Assembly (NCBI GenBank): GCA_029558955.1
Contig: JAKQCW010000250.1
Coordinates: 1 to 61,811, forward strand
Source: Chloroflexota bacterium
Lineage (GTDB): Bacteria > Chloroflexota > Anaerolineae > JAAEKA01
Direction: 5' to 3'
DNA length: 61,811 bases
Shown here: positions 18,046-26,902 of the stretch, in pieces
How positions within the stretch are numbered: the stretch's first letter is position 1
Layout of the letters: each line of letters starts with the position of its first letter
Notes under the pieces: model-generated
Seen by the model: only the letters and a program-made list of their open reading frames with translations
What the model was told of the DNA's origin: nothing
The model's database searches: none
Made by a program: the position numbers and the translations under genes

Positions 18046-18794
18046 TACGCCAGTTCATTGATCGTCGCCGCCATGTAGCCGGCGCCGAAGCCGTTGTCGA
18101 TGTTGACCACGGCGATGCCGGAGGCGCAACTGTTGAGCATGGCCAACAGCGCGGCCAGGCCGCCGAAGCTGGCGCCGTAGCCGACCGAGGTGGGCAGCGC
18201 GATCACCGGGCAGGCGACCAGGCCGCCCACCACGCTGGCCAGCGCCCCTTCCATGCCCGCCACCGCGATCACCACGTGGGCCGCTTGCAGCGCGGGCAGG
18301 TGCGGCAGCAGGCGGTGCAGCCCAGCCACCCCCACATCGACCACCAGGTGCGGGGCGTGACCCATCAGACGCAGGGTGAGCGCCGCCTCCTCGGCCACGG
18401 GCAGATCGCTGGTGCCGGCCGCCGCGATCAGCACCCCCGGCTTGAGGGGCCGCTCCGGCTCACGCTCCAGCCAGAGGGCGCGGGCCGAGGCGTGGTATTG
18501 CAGGTCGGGGGTCAGCGCCTGGGCGGCCGCGAACTGCTCCGGGCTGGCGCGGGTGCCCAGAACGCGCGGACTGCGCTGCGCCAGGCGCTGGACGATGACG
18601 GCCACCTGGTCCGCGGTCTTGCCGGGACAGAAGACCACCTCGGGAAAGCCCCAGCGCAGGGTGCGGTGATGATCGAGCCGGGCGAAGCCGATATCCTCGA
18701 AGGGCAGGGTGCGCAGCGCGGCCATGGCCTGGTCGATCTCTTCCTGGCCGGTCGCGACCCGTTCCAGCAGGGCGCGCAAGGTCTCTTCGTTCAT
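18033..18794 (-). CDS. larB: Nickel-pincer cofactor synthesis protein LarB (NaAD carboxylase/hydrolase)
   Basis: 253 aa. LarB carboxylates nicotinic acid adenine dinucleotide and releases AMP, the first step of the nickel-pincer cofactor. The C-terminal half resembles PurE/AIR carboxylase: IAAAGTSDLPVAEEAALTL, VAGMEGALASVVGGL, IALPTSVGYGASFGGLAALL and the VVNIDNGFGAGYMA end. Upstream lies a promoter whose -10 ends only about 9 bp before the ATG, so the message has little or no leader. It is the first of larB-larE-larC on the minus strand; larA is not in the window. Confidence 0.94.
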   Translation of the reverse strand: MNEETLRALLERVATGQEEIDQAMAALRTLPFEDIGFARLDHHRTLRWGFPEVVFCPGKTADQVAVIVQRLAQRSPRVLGTRASPEQFAAAQALTPDLQYHASARALWLEREPERPLKPGVLIAAAGTSDLPVAEEAALTLRLMGHAPHLVVDVGVAGLHRLLPHLPALQAAHVVIAVAGMEGALASVVGGLVACPVIALPTSVGYGASFGGLAALLAMLNSCASGIAVVNIDNGFGAGYMAATINELAYRGA

Positions 18795-18802
18795 GGCGCA
18801 AC

Positions 18803-18830
18803 AGCATAGTCAGATTGGCCGCTTTGTCAA
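18803..18830 (-). promoter_or_regulatory. Promoter for larB
   Basis: Minus-strand -35 TTGACA (18830-18825), 16-bp spacer, -10 TATGCT (18808-18803). Transcription would start within about 2-3 nt of the larB ATG. Confidence 0.65.
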
Positions 18831-18864
18831 TAAACAGGCCGGTTCTCGTTGGAGAACCGGCCTG
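18831..18864 (-). terminator. Intrinsic terminator closing the 19-33 kb gene set
   Basis: CAGGCCGGTTCTC (18835-18847) pairs perfectly with GAGAACCGGCCTG (18852-18864) with a 4-nt loop. On the minus strand the stem is followed by TTTATT. It lies between the glycosidase-like gene at 19111 and the larB promoter. Confidence 0.82.
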
Positions 18865-18877
18865 GCAGTCGCGCTGT

Positions 18878-19105
18878 GGGGGTGGCGGGCACGGTCGGAG
18901 ACCGGCCCGAGCGGCGGGGGTGGCGGGCACGGTCGGAGACCGGCCCGAGCGGTGTGCAGCTACAGACCGGACCGCGCGGCGGGGGTGGCGGGCACGGTCG
19001 GAGACCGGCCCGAGCGGTGTGCGGCTACAGACCGGCCGCGCGGTGGGGGTGGCGGGCACGGTCGGAGACTGGCCCGAGCGGCGTGAGCTACAGACTGGCC
19101 CGGGC
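18878..19105. repeat. Tandem GGTCGGAGACCGGCCCGAGCG repeats
   Basis: Four copies of a unit with GGTGGCGGGCACGGTCGGAGAC followed by GGCCCGAGCGG, joined by variable GCTACAGACCGG segments. The GGTCggaGACC palindrome is the same core as in the 43-bp repeats at 9.4 kb and the coding repeats at 34.4 kb. Confidence 0.88.
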
Positions 19106-19110
19106 GGCGT

Positions 19111-20352
19111 TCAGACCAGGGCGTCGCCGGGGCCGCGGCCGTGGAAGGCCACGTTGCCCCAGTCGCCGCTGCGCACGTAATAGACCCGCACCTCCCCGCT
19201 GGCCAGGTTTTCCGCCCGCTGGGCGACATAACGCGCGTTGCCGAATTCGACCTCGAACTCGGGCGAGTTGGGCACGAAGCCATCGGCAAAGATGCGTTTC
19301 TGCAAGGACGCGTTGGGGTTGAACTGGATCACCTGCCGGCGGGCCGCCTCTGCCAACAGCGTCGATTGCAAGGTGGGCGCGGGCGGCTGCGGGGTGGGGG
19401 TGGGCGTGGGCGGCTGCGGGGTCGGGGTGGGCGTCACCGGAGCCACCGGCGTCGGCGGCGCGCTGTTCTGATAGGCCTCCAGCCGGTCGATGATGCCGCC
19501 GATATGCTCGAAGCTCTCCCACTTGGGCCAGCCGCCGGCCGCGCCCACCACGTACAGCAGACCAGCCTTGACATAGCTGTCCTTCATCAGCTCGTTGTTG
19601 TACCACATCAGCGAATCCCAGTAGCTGCTCTCGGGCACGGCCGGATCGGCCAGCCAGCCGATGTCATCGCGGCCCGACATCACCCCCTGGGTCATGCCGC
19701 ATTCAGTGATGATCGCCACATGCTTGTTGCCGTAGACGGCGCGCACCTCAGGCATGACGCGCCGGTAGCGCAGGGTCAGCCACATGCCCCCTTCCTGCTT
19801 CTCGCGGATGTTCTCCTCGTGCAGACGCCACATGGTCGGCCAGTCATATTCGTGGAAGCCCAGGTAGGTGTAGGTCTCCAGAGTGCCGGGGAAGTAGTTC
19901 AGGAAATGACGCCCCAGCATGTTGCCGGTGGCGAAGTTCATGCCCACCGGCTCCAGGCCGGCCGCCTTGATCTTCTGGCCGAACGCCACCTGGAAATCGT
20001 CGTACTTGCGCATCGTCTCCGGCGGCGTGCTCTCAGGGAAAACCTCGTTGTAGGATTCCCAGGCATCCAGCAGCGGTCGGCCCTGAACCGTCGTGCGGCT
20101 GGCCTCCATGCCGAGCACGCGGTCGGCGAAGGCGCGGCCCTCGCCCACCGGGTCCTCGGCGAAGCGATTCTGCTGCTCCAGCGACACCACGATGCGGGCA
20201 ATGATGAAGACATCGGGATGCACGCGGCGCAGGGTGGTCAGGAAATCGACGTTGGGATCGAGAACCTTGACCACAGCCGGTTTGATGCGTCGGAATGCAC
20301 TCAGAACATCGTCGCCGGTGCGGTTGCAGTGAAAGCCATATTTGTGATTCAT
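19111..20352 (-). CDS. Glycosidase-like TIM-barrel protein with Pro/Thr linker and C-terminal domain
   Basis: 413 aa from the ATG at 20352; the longer frame upstream is the SH3b gene read out of frame. It resembles clan GH-A hydrolases: WESYNEV (N102-E103, candidate acid/base) and IITECGM (E217, candidate nucleophile), with the usual barrel spacing. No signal peptide is visible, although its neighbours are secreted. Residues ~315-345 are TPTPQPPTPTPTP repeats; the last ~70 residues are a separate small domain. It is the last gene of the long minus-strand set and is followed by the terminator at 18831-18864. The substrate is unknown, and a pseudo-enzyme role is possible. Confidence 0.65.
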   Translation of the reverse strand: MNHKYGFHCNRTGDDVLSAFRRIKPAVVKVLDPNVDFLTTLRRVHPDVFIIARIVVSLEQQNRFAEDPVGEGRAFADRVLGMEASRTTVQGRPLLDAWESYNEVFPESTPPETMRKYDDFQVAFGQKIKAAGLEPVGMNFATGNMLGRHFLNYFPGTLETYTYLGFHEYDWPTMWRLHEENIREKQEGGMWLTLRYRRVMPEVRAVYGNKHVAIITECGMTQGVMSGRDDIGWLADPAVPESSYWDSLMWYNNELMKDSYVKAGLLYVVGAAGGWPKWESFEHIGGIIDRLEAYQNSAPPTPVAPVTPTPTPQPPTPTPTPQPPAPTLQSTLLAEAARRQVIQFNPNASLQKRIFADGFVPNSPEFEVEFGNARYVAQRAENLASGEVRVYYVRSGDWGNVAFHGRGPGDALV

Positions 20353-20380
20353 GGATGCTCCTTGTGGAAAGCTAATTCGC

Positions 20381-21142
20381 TCAACCGCCGCAGTTCTCGC
20401 AGTCGGGCGTTGGCGCCGGACAGGATTCGCCGATGGGCTGGCGGTTGCTCTTGTCGGTGATCCAGCCTCGAAAGTCGCCCGGCGCGCCGCGGGCGATTTG
20501 CACCACCCAATAGGAGTCGCACTGGGCCTGATAGCGATAGTCGAACTTCCAGGCGCCATTTTCCTGGCGCACCTGAGCCATGGTGGCCGACAGCACGTCG
20601 TAAGGATCCGATCCGCTGCGGGTGTAGATCTGAATGTCGAAATACCAGGGCGCGGGCGTTTGGTTCAGGCCGCCCCATTCCCAGGTGAAAACCGGCTCCT
20701 GATAGCTGACCGCACGGGGCGCAGCTACCGTTGCTGAGGAGCTCGCAGGACGGGTCGCAGTGGGCCCTGCGGTCGCCGGCGCGACGGGCGTCGGCTCGCC
20801 GTCCACCGCGACATAGGCGCTGCTCACCCAGCCTCGGCCGCCAGGGCCGCCCTGGAAGACGATCTGCAGCCAGGCGCCCTGTCGCTTGAGCACCTGCACC
20901 CGCGCCCCGCGCGAGAGCACGCCGACCTGCCGCTGCGCGGCAGACGCGCCAGCCCGCACATTCAGGCGCGCGGCCAGCACTGTGCCCATCTTGCCCGCCG
21001 GATAGACGGTGGCCCTCGGCGTGGCCGTGGCTTGCTGGGCCAGGGGCGCGGCAGCCGGTCTGGCCTGCGCCGGCCGGCCGCCAACGGTGATCAGAGTCAC
21101 TATACCAATCAACAGCACCAGAGTCAATCCTATAGTTCGCAT
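20381..21142 (-). CDS. Secreted bacterial SH3-domain protein
   Basis: 253 aa. N-terminal signal peptide (MRTIGLTLVLLIGIVTLITV) with likely cleavage near AQA. Residues ~53-112 form a bacterial SH3 domain: LNVRAGASAAQRQVGVLSRGARVQVL and GRGWVSSAYV. An Ala/Thr/Pro linker follows, then a ~95-residue beta-rich domain (FTWEWGGLNQTPAPWYFDIQ) that ends with four cysteines in ESCPAPTPDCENCGG. SH3b domains commonly bind wall glycans or peptides. It sits 28 bp upstream of the glycosidase-like gene and 93 bp downstream of the STAND-WD40 gene. Confidence 0.75.
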   Translation of the reverse strand: MRTIGLTLVLLIGIVTLITVGGRPAQARPAAAPLAQQATATPRATVYPAGKMGTVLAARLNVRAGASAAQRQVGVLSRGARVQVLKRQGAWLQIVFQGGPGGRGWVSSAYVAVDGEPTPVAPATAGPTATRPASSSATVAAPRAVSYQEPVFTWEWGGLNQTPAPWYFDIQIYTRSGSDPYDVLSATMAQVRQENGAWKFDYRYQAQCDSYWVVQIARGAPGDFRGWITDKSNRQPIGESCPAPTPDCENCGG

Positions 21143-21235
21143 CGTTCACATCTCCTCGGCACATCACGTCCATTCGATCCCACATGGTGAGACATCATTC
21201 ACCGTAATTGAACGCCTTCCAGCCCACTCTTTACG

Positions 21236-24200
21236 CTATCGATTTCGGACGCAGGTTGAGCGCGCCAGGTAGAGCTGGCACTCCTCTGCGGTCCAGGACC
21301 TGGTCAGCCGCTGGCGGGCGATCTGCGTCAGGTCGCTCAACGTCGCAGCGTAGATGCGCACCGTGCCATCCTCGCCGGAGGTGGCCAGCCAGCGTCCGTC
21401 GGGGCTGAAGGCCACGTCCAGCACTTTGCCCTGATTTCCCGCCAAGGTGGCCAGCAACCCGCCGCTTCGCTGATCCCACAGGCGCGCCGTGCGATCCCAA
21501 CTGGCCGTCGCCGCCTGGCTGTCGGAGAGCGCCGTCGCCTGCACCCGGTTGCCATGGCCTTGCAGTTGACGCAGCTCCTGGCCGCTGGCGGCATCCCAAA
21601 GCTTGACCGTCTGATCGACGCTGGCGGTGGCCACGGTCTTGCCGTCGGGGCTGAAGGCCACGAAGTAGACCTCGGCTGCATGGCCAGCCAGCGTGGCCAG
21701 CAGCGCGCCGCTCTCTGCATCCCACAGCCGGGCGGTGCGGTCGCCGCTGGAGGTGGCCAGGCGCCGGCCATCGCGGCTCCAGGCCACGTTGTTCACCCGG
21801 CTCTCATGTCCTGGCAGCGTCGATATTTCCCGCCCGCTGGTCGCGTCCCACAGGCGCATTAGGCCGTCGGAGCCGCTGGTGGCCAGCCGCCGGCCGTCGG
21901 GACTCCAGGCGACGCCGGTCACCGCGCCCCGCGTTCCGGTCAGCGTCGCCGTGACCTGGCCTGTGGCCACTTCCCACACGCGCGCGCTGCGGTCATCGCT
22001 GGCTGTGGCCAGCAGGCGGCCGTCTGGGCTCCACGCCACATCGCGCACCGGGCCCAGATGTTGCACGACCAGCAACGACTGGCCGGAGGCGGCGTCCCAC
22101 ACCTGCGCCTGGCCATCGGCGCTGGCTGTGGCCAATCGCTGGCCGTCGGAGCTCCAGGCCAGGCGCAACACCGGCTGGCTGCTGGCCACAATGCTGAGCA
22201 CCTCACGGCTGGGGCCGGTGTTCCACAGGCGGATCGCGCCATCCTCGCCTGCGCTGGCCAGTTGCTGGCCACACAGCGGCGCGCCGGCCGCGTCTGTCGC
22301 GGGCTGGCAGGCTGGATTCCAGGCCAGGTCAGCCAGCCAACCGGCGTGACGCGCCAGGGTGTAGAGCTCACGGCCGCTGCTGGCCTCCCAGATCTTGGCC
22401 GTGCGATCCCAACTGGCGCTGGCCAGGCGCTGGCCGTCCGGGCTGAAGGCCACCCCCTGCACCCAGCCCTCATGGCCGGCCAGCACATCGCGCGGCTCGC
22501 CGGTCCAGGCGTCCCAGGTGCGCGCCGTGCCGTCGGCGCTGGCCGTGGCCAGGAGCTCCGTGCAGCGTCCGCCGGCCGGCCCTGCGGTCGCCGCGTCGGC
22601 GCAGCGGGGACTCCACGCCACATCCAGCACGCTGTCGCTGTGGCCGATCAACTGGAACTGCTCAGCGCCGGTGAACGGGTCCAACACGACGGCGCGACCT
22701 GCCATCTGCGACTGCGAATTTGCCAGCGCTGCCGGCAGCGCCAGCGCCGCGGCCAGCCGCGTCCCGTCCGGGGCGAAGGCGACCCCCTTGACCAGCGGCT
22801 GATCGGGCAGGGGGATCGCCTGGATCTGATCCAGGGTGGCGGCGTCCCAGACGATGACCTGACCATCGTCGCCGCCCGAGGCCAACAGAGCGCCATCGGC
22901 GCTCCAGGCGACGCTGTTGCCCGCGCTGCTGTGCGCGTCCAGCGGGGTCAACAGCGCCCCCGTGCGCGCGTCCCACAGCCGCACGGCGCCATCTTGCCCG
23001 GTCGAGGCCAGTTGGCTGCCGTCGGGGCTCCAGGCGACGCCGTGGAGCTGGCCGCTCTCGCCGGGCCAGCTCTGGAGCAGCGCGCCGGACTGGACGTCCC
23101 ACAGGCGCAGCGCGCCGTCGAAGCCGGCCGAGACCAGCCGGCTGCCGTCGGGGCTGTAGGCCACGTCGCTGATCTCGCCGCTGTGAGCGTCCAGAACCAT
23201 CTCGATGCGGCTGGCCTCCAGCGCCCGATGCAGCGCGTCGCCGGCCATGACGCCAGGATCGATCCGCAGCGATTCCAGGGCCAGCAGCGTGCTGCGTTCT
23301 GGGTCGAAGGAGAGGTTGGCCACGGCCGCCGCGGCCAGCTCGCCCGCTTTGGCCTGCTGGCGGCTGCGCCAGGCCAGGAGCGAGGCCGCGATGGCCAGCA
23401 GGGCGATCACGGCCAACACCGCAGCAAGCCAGCGGATGCGCCGCGCCTGGCGGGCGCGGTAGGCAGCTTGGGCGCGGTCTTGCTGCGAGGCGGCCAGAAA
23501 GGCCTGTTCGTGCGGCTCCAGCGTTTGACCGGGGGTTGCCGCCCATCGCTCCGCCTCGGCCAGCGCGGCCCCGCCCAACAGAACGCCCTCAGGCCGGCCG
23601 GTCTGCTCCCACAGCGCCGCTTGACGCTGGAAGGGGGTGAAATGCGCCTCGCGCCAGGCGGCGTTGTCGGCGCGCACCGGCTCAATCAGCCGGTCGTGGG
23701 CCAGCTCGAACCAGGTCTCGCCGCGGCGCTGCTCGGCCCGCACCAGGTGCGCGTCCACCAGCGCTTGGATGACGCGGTTGTCCAGCCCCTGGCTGTGCTG
23801 CGGCTGCCGCAGCACCTGGCCGCGGATCCCCTGCGCGGTGATCAGTTGGGTGTCGAACCACTGACGGATCGCGCGCTGGCCCGCGCTGTTTTGGCCGGCC
23901 ACCTCCGCCACCGTGTCGGCGTAGTAGCCGCGCAGTGCGCTGTCCACGTCCCCCACGCCCTGCACGTCGGCCAGGTCGATCACGCGGTCGCCCGGCTGCA
24001 GGCCATCCCACAGACGGCGGCACACCACCTGAAGCTGCACCGGCTCCACCACATGTCCCAGGGCGGCGACCACGGCCTCCCCGCCGTCCGGGGACGCGGC
24101 GAGGGCCTGAACGCGCACGGTGCGCAGATCGTCCACCAGCTTGGCGGCGGCGTCGTCGCTGAACTCGATGCCCGCGGCGCGCGCCGGCTGTTGGGCGGCC

Positions 24201-24835
24201 TGGCGGGCCGCCTCGGGGCCGAGCAGGTCCAGGCGAAAGCGTCGGCCCTTGTCGAAGCGGGTCGGGATCGGCCGCAGATAGGGATCCAACGCGGCGACAT
24301 ACTCCTCGCGCATGGCGAAGAGGGTCCAGCGGTTGCGGTTGCGCAGCGCCTCGCCCAGTTGCTCGAAAAAGGCCAGCTTGCCCGCCTGGTCGCCGGCGTC
24401 GACGGTCAGAATCTCCTCGAACTGGTCGATGATCAGCACGTCGCCCTGCCAGGACTGCTGATTGTCCGACGGCCTTTCCTGCGCCAGATAGCCGGCCAGG
24501 GTGAGGCCGGCCAGCTCCGCCAGCGGGCGTTGCTGGCCCGCCGGCCGCTGCTCCTCCAGGGTTTGCAGCAGGCTGAGGGCGTAGCGGTTGGCGCCGTTCG
24601 CGCTGGCATCCACCGGCAGACCCACGCGCAGGGGAGGCAACACGCGAAAGCCCTCCCGCTCCAGCTCCGGGATCAGGGCGGCGTGCAGCAGGGAGCTCTT
24701 ACCTGCGCCCGATGGGGAGTAGAGCAGGACGATCCGCTCGGCGATCAGCAGGTCCAGCAGCTCCCCGGTCTCTCTCTCGCGCCCATAGAGTCGCTCGCCC
24801 CGCTGGAACGAGCGGGGGCCAGGGTAGGGATTCAC
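21236..24835 (-). CDS. STAND NTPase with one membrane helix and 14 WD40 repeats
   Basis: 1199 aa. Residues 1-20 carry the PYPGPRSFQ...LYGRE start typical of novel STAND (nSTAND) proteins. Walker A is SPSGAGKSS (K46); Walker B is LIIDQFEEI (D137). A helical STAND region runs to about 460 (with FELAHDRLIEPV near 377). One transmembrane helix lies at ~468-488. Fourteen WD40 repeats fill ~550-1165 (for example VAWSPDGRRLATSGSDG), enough for two seven-bladed propellers. STAND proteins are signal-responsive switches; WD40 repeats usually act as the sensor. The ATG overlaps the stop of the CHAT-SIR2 gene by 4 bp, so sensor and effector are made together. Ligand unknown. Confidence 0.9.
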   Translation of the reverse strand: MNPYPGPRSFQRGERLYGRERETGELLDLLIAERIVLLYSPSGAGKSSLLHAALIPELEREGFRVLPPLRVGLPVDASANGANRYALSLLQTLEEQRPAGQQRPLAELAGLTLAGYLAQERPSDNQQSWQGDVLIIDQFEEILTVDAGDQAGKLAFFEQLGEALRNRNRWTLFAMREEYVAALDPYLRPIPTRFDKGRRFRLDLLGPEAARQAAQQPARAAGIEFSDDAAAKLVDDLRTVRVQALAASPDGGEAVVAALGHVVEPVQLQVVCRRLWDGLQPGDRVIDLADVQGVGDVDSALRGYYADTVAEVAGQNSAGQRAIRQWFDTQLITAQGIRGQVLRQPQHSQGLDNRVIQALVDAHLVRAEQRRGETWFELAHDRLIEPVRADNAAWREAHFTPFQRQAALWEQTGRPEGVLLGGAALAEAERWAATPGQTLEPHEQAFLAASQQDRAQAAYRARQARRIRWLAAVLAVIALLAIAASLLAWRSRQQAKAGELAAAAVANLSFDPERSTLLALESLRIDPGVMAGDALHRALEASRIEMVLDAHSGEISDVAYSPDGSRLVSAGFDGALRLWDVQSGALLQSWPGESGQLHGVAWSPDGSQLASTGQDGAVRLWDARTGALLTPLDAHSSAGNSVAWSADGALLASGGDDGQVIVWDAATLDQIQAIPLPDQPLVKGVAFAPDGTRLAAALALPAALANSQSQMAGRAVVLDPFTGAEQFQLIGHSDSVLDVAWSPRCADAATAGPAGGRCTELLATASADGTARTWDAWTGEPRDVLAGHEGWVQGVAFSPDGQRLASASWDRTAKIWEASSGRELYTLARHAGWLADLAWNPACQPATDAAGAPLCGQQLASAGEDGAIRLWNTGPSREVLSIVASSQPVLRLAWSSDGQRLATASADGQAQVWDAASGQSLLVVQHLGPVRDVAWSPDGRLLATASDDRSARVWEVATGQVTATLTGTRGAVTGVAWSPDGRRLATSGSDGLMRLWDATSGREISTLPGHESRVNNVAWSRDGRRLATSSGDRTARLWDAESGALLATLAGHAAEVYFVAFSPDGKTVATASVDQTVKLWDAASGQELRQLQGHGNRVQATALSDSQAATASWDRTARLWDQRSGGLLATLAGNQGKVLDVAFSPDGRWLATSGEDGTVRIYAATLSDLTQIARQRLTRSWTAEECQLYLARSTCVRNR

Positions 24836-26889
24836 GCGTCTTTCTTCCAGCGCGCGGCCAGCTCGCCGGCGAAATCGCTCACCCCGCCCCAGAAGATGCT
24901 GATGTCCGCGTCGCCGAAGTATTCCTCCAGATAGCGCCGCGCGCCCTCAGGCTCCAGGATCCGCCCCTGCTCCGGGTCGATCTGCGCCGCGATGTGGGCA
25001 TAGCGGCCGCGGCGGTTGCGCCCCTCGCGCTGCATGATGCTGCGGAAAAGCACGCGGAAATCCCACTCGTCCAGGTTGAAGCCCAGGAAAAGCAGCGCCG
25101 TGTCGGTCAAGGCCCGGCGCACCACCGGCGGAATCAGGTCGTTGTTGCTGGTCACGCCGATCAGATAGTCGAAATAGTCGTCCTCGGTCAACACTACCGA
25201 TTCGGGCTCGTTCAGCCGGCCAAAGAGGTGATAGACCAGCGGCCGCTGCGGCGTGGGCCGATAGTCCGGCTCCCGGTCGTAGATCGATGACAGCCCGGTC
25301 AGCTCCTCGCTCCAGCGGCAGATCTCGATCACCGGCTCCCGCCCCGCGGCGCGCAGCGCATTGCCCAGCAGGTTGCCGGGGTGTGTGGTGATGTAGATGG
25401 GCAGCGGCAGGCTGGCCAGCACGCGGTAGGTCTCGGTCTCGTGCTGATCCGCGTATTGCTTGCCGGCCGCGCTGATCAGCTCGTCCAGCGAGGCGTCTTG
25501 CAGCTCGGCCGACGCCGGCCCGCCCAGGCAGCGCAGCGTCTCCTGGCGCAGGTAGGCCGCCAACTGGTCGCGCATGAAGTAGACGTCCTGGTCCACCGCC
25601 ACGTATTGCGCCACCTGGGGCAGGCTTTCGCGGCCGCTGACGCTCATGGGAAAGCCGAAAGTCTCAGCCCAACGTTCGGCGATCTCCCGCCGCGAGCCGA
25701 AGAGCCATTCGCTGGCGCCTGGCCCCAGGATCGGCGTGCAGCGGCCGCTTTTGATGTTGTTGACCAGGGCCGGCCACTTGCGCAGCCCTTGCAGGTCGTC
25801 GCCGAAGCCGGGCTTGTAGCTGATCCGGCCGCTGCGCAGGCGCATGAACAGCACCGGCATCCACCAGTCGGGTCGTTCCCGCACCGCGCCGCGCGCCGCC
25901 GCCACCGCCTGATCGATGATCCCGTTGCGGCGCAGCTCTGCGAACAGCACCGGCATGAACTGGCCGACGGTCTCCACGGAGATGTTGCCCTGCATGGCGA
26001 TCACGGCCGGAACGCCGGCCTCGGCGAGCCGCGGCCCCAGCGCGGCCAGCGCGCCATCCGCCTCCGGCGCCGGCTCCTCGCCGCTTCCTGCGCTCTGGCA
26101 GGAGGCCAGCACCACCAGCCGCGGCCGCTGCTGCGCCTCGCGCAGGCGGGTGGCCAGCTCGCTGCCCGGCACGCGCGCGGCGGTTCCGTCGGGCTGCTCC
26201 AGAAAGAGCCACGGCTCCCCATCCACCAGCAGGCCGTGGGCGACGATGTAGAGGATGTCGTAGTTCTCACCCAGGCGCTGGGCCAGGTTGTCCAGCGTGG
26301 CCTGACCGCGCGTGGCCAGCGCGTCGGTCTGCATGGCGCCCAGGCCGGCCCGCGCCGTTTCCAGCTCCGCCGCGGCGTCCACGGGGCTGAGCTGGAAACG
26401 GGCCAGATCGCTGGGGTCGGCCGCCAGCACCAGGGCGCGCAGCTCTCCCTCCGGCCGCAGCGCCACCGGCCGCCAGTCCATGCTGCTCAGATAGCGGGAG
26501 AAGCGCAGCGTTTGGTCGGTCAGCAGCGGCGAACCGGCGCCGGGCAGCCGCAAGGTCTCCCAGCGACGGCTGTGCAGCTCCGGCGCGCTGGGGCCGATGA
26601 CCAGGCGGATGCGCAGCGGCTGGCCAAGGGTCTGGCTGACGGCCACCGCCTGGTCGAAGAAGCTGCGCGCGGCGGCATCGGCCAGCAGTTGGCCGCCCAG
26701 ATAGTCGCCGTAGGCTGCGGCGTCGCCGGCCAGCCGGCGCAGCTCGGCCCCGTCGAGGCGAACCGGCGCCTGGCCGGCGAAGGTGCGATCCACCTCGCTG
26801 TCAGGGGCGCTGAAACGCAGATCCAGGCTGTAGGCCTCGCCGTCGCGGCGCTGCAGGGTGATTTCGAGATCAGGTTGCGACGCTGCCAA
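24832..26889 (-). CDS. CHAT protease-SIR2 fusion (candidate cell-death effector)
   Basis: 685 aa. The first ~350 residues are a CHAT (caspase-like) domain: LYIVAHG (H218) and LASCQSA (C264) form the dyad, followed by GVPAVIAMQ and an effector-like WWMPVLFMRL end. Residues ~375-680 match the SIR2-like (SIR2_2) family: NNIKSGRCTPILGPGASEW, PIYITTHPGN, LVYHLFGRL and LLFLGFNLDEWDFR. CHAT domains are cysteine proteases; SIR2-like domains in defence proteins usually destroy NAD+. Whether this SIR2 is active is unproven. It lies 13 bp after the secreted-protein gene and overlaps the downstream STAND-WD40 gene (ATGA), implying coupled synthesis. Confidence 0.88.
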   Translation of the reverse strand: MAASQPDLEITLQRRDGEAYSLDLRFSAPDSEVDRTFAGQAPVRLDGAELRRLAGDAAAYGDYLGGQLLADAAARSFFDQAVAVSQTLGQPLRIRLVIGPSAPELHSRRWETLRLPGAGSPLLTDQTLRFSRYLSSMDWRPVALRPEGELRALVLAADPSDLARFQLSPVDAAAELETARAGLGAMQTDALATRGQATLDNLAQRLGENYDILYIVAHGLLVDGEPWLFLEQPDGTAARVPGSELATRLREAQQRPRLVVLASCQSAGSGEEPAPEADGALAALGPRLAEAGVPAVIAMQGNISVETVGQFMPVLFAELRRNGIIDQAVAAARGAVRERPDWWMPVLFMRLRSGRISYKPGFGDDLQGLRKWPALVNNIKSGRCTPILGPGASEWLFGSRREIAERWAETFGFPMSVSGRESLPQVAQYVAVDQDVYFMRDQLAAYLRQETLRCLGGPASAELQDASLDELISAAGKQYADQHETETYRVLASLPLPIYITTHPGNLLGNALRAAGREPVIEICRWSEELTGLSSIYDREPDYRPTPQRPLVYHLFGRLNEPESVVLTEDDYFDYLIGVTSNNDLIPPVVRRALTDTALLFLGFNLDEWDFRVLFRSIMQREGRNRRGRYAHIAAQIDPEQGRILEPEGARRYLEEYFGDADISIFWGGVSDFAGELAARWKKDA

Positions 26890-26902
26890 GGTCGGTGGCC
26901 TC

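Noticed and set aside
17581..18809. Open frames of 165-370 aa on the plus strand through the heptamer region and opposite larB
   Set aside because: The repeat-encoded residues and the antisense of larB explain them; no start signals.
22058..24934. 958-aa plus-strand frame opposite the STAND-WD40 gene
   Set aside because: Antisense shadow of a high-GC gene: Gln/His/Arg-rich with no domain.
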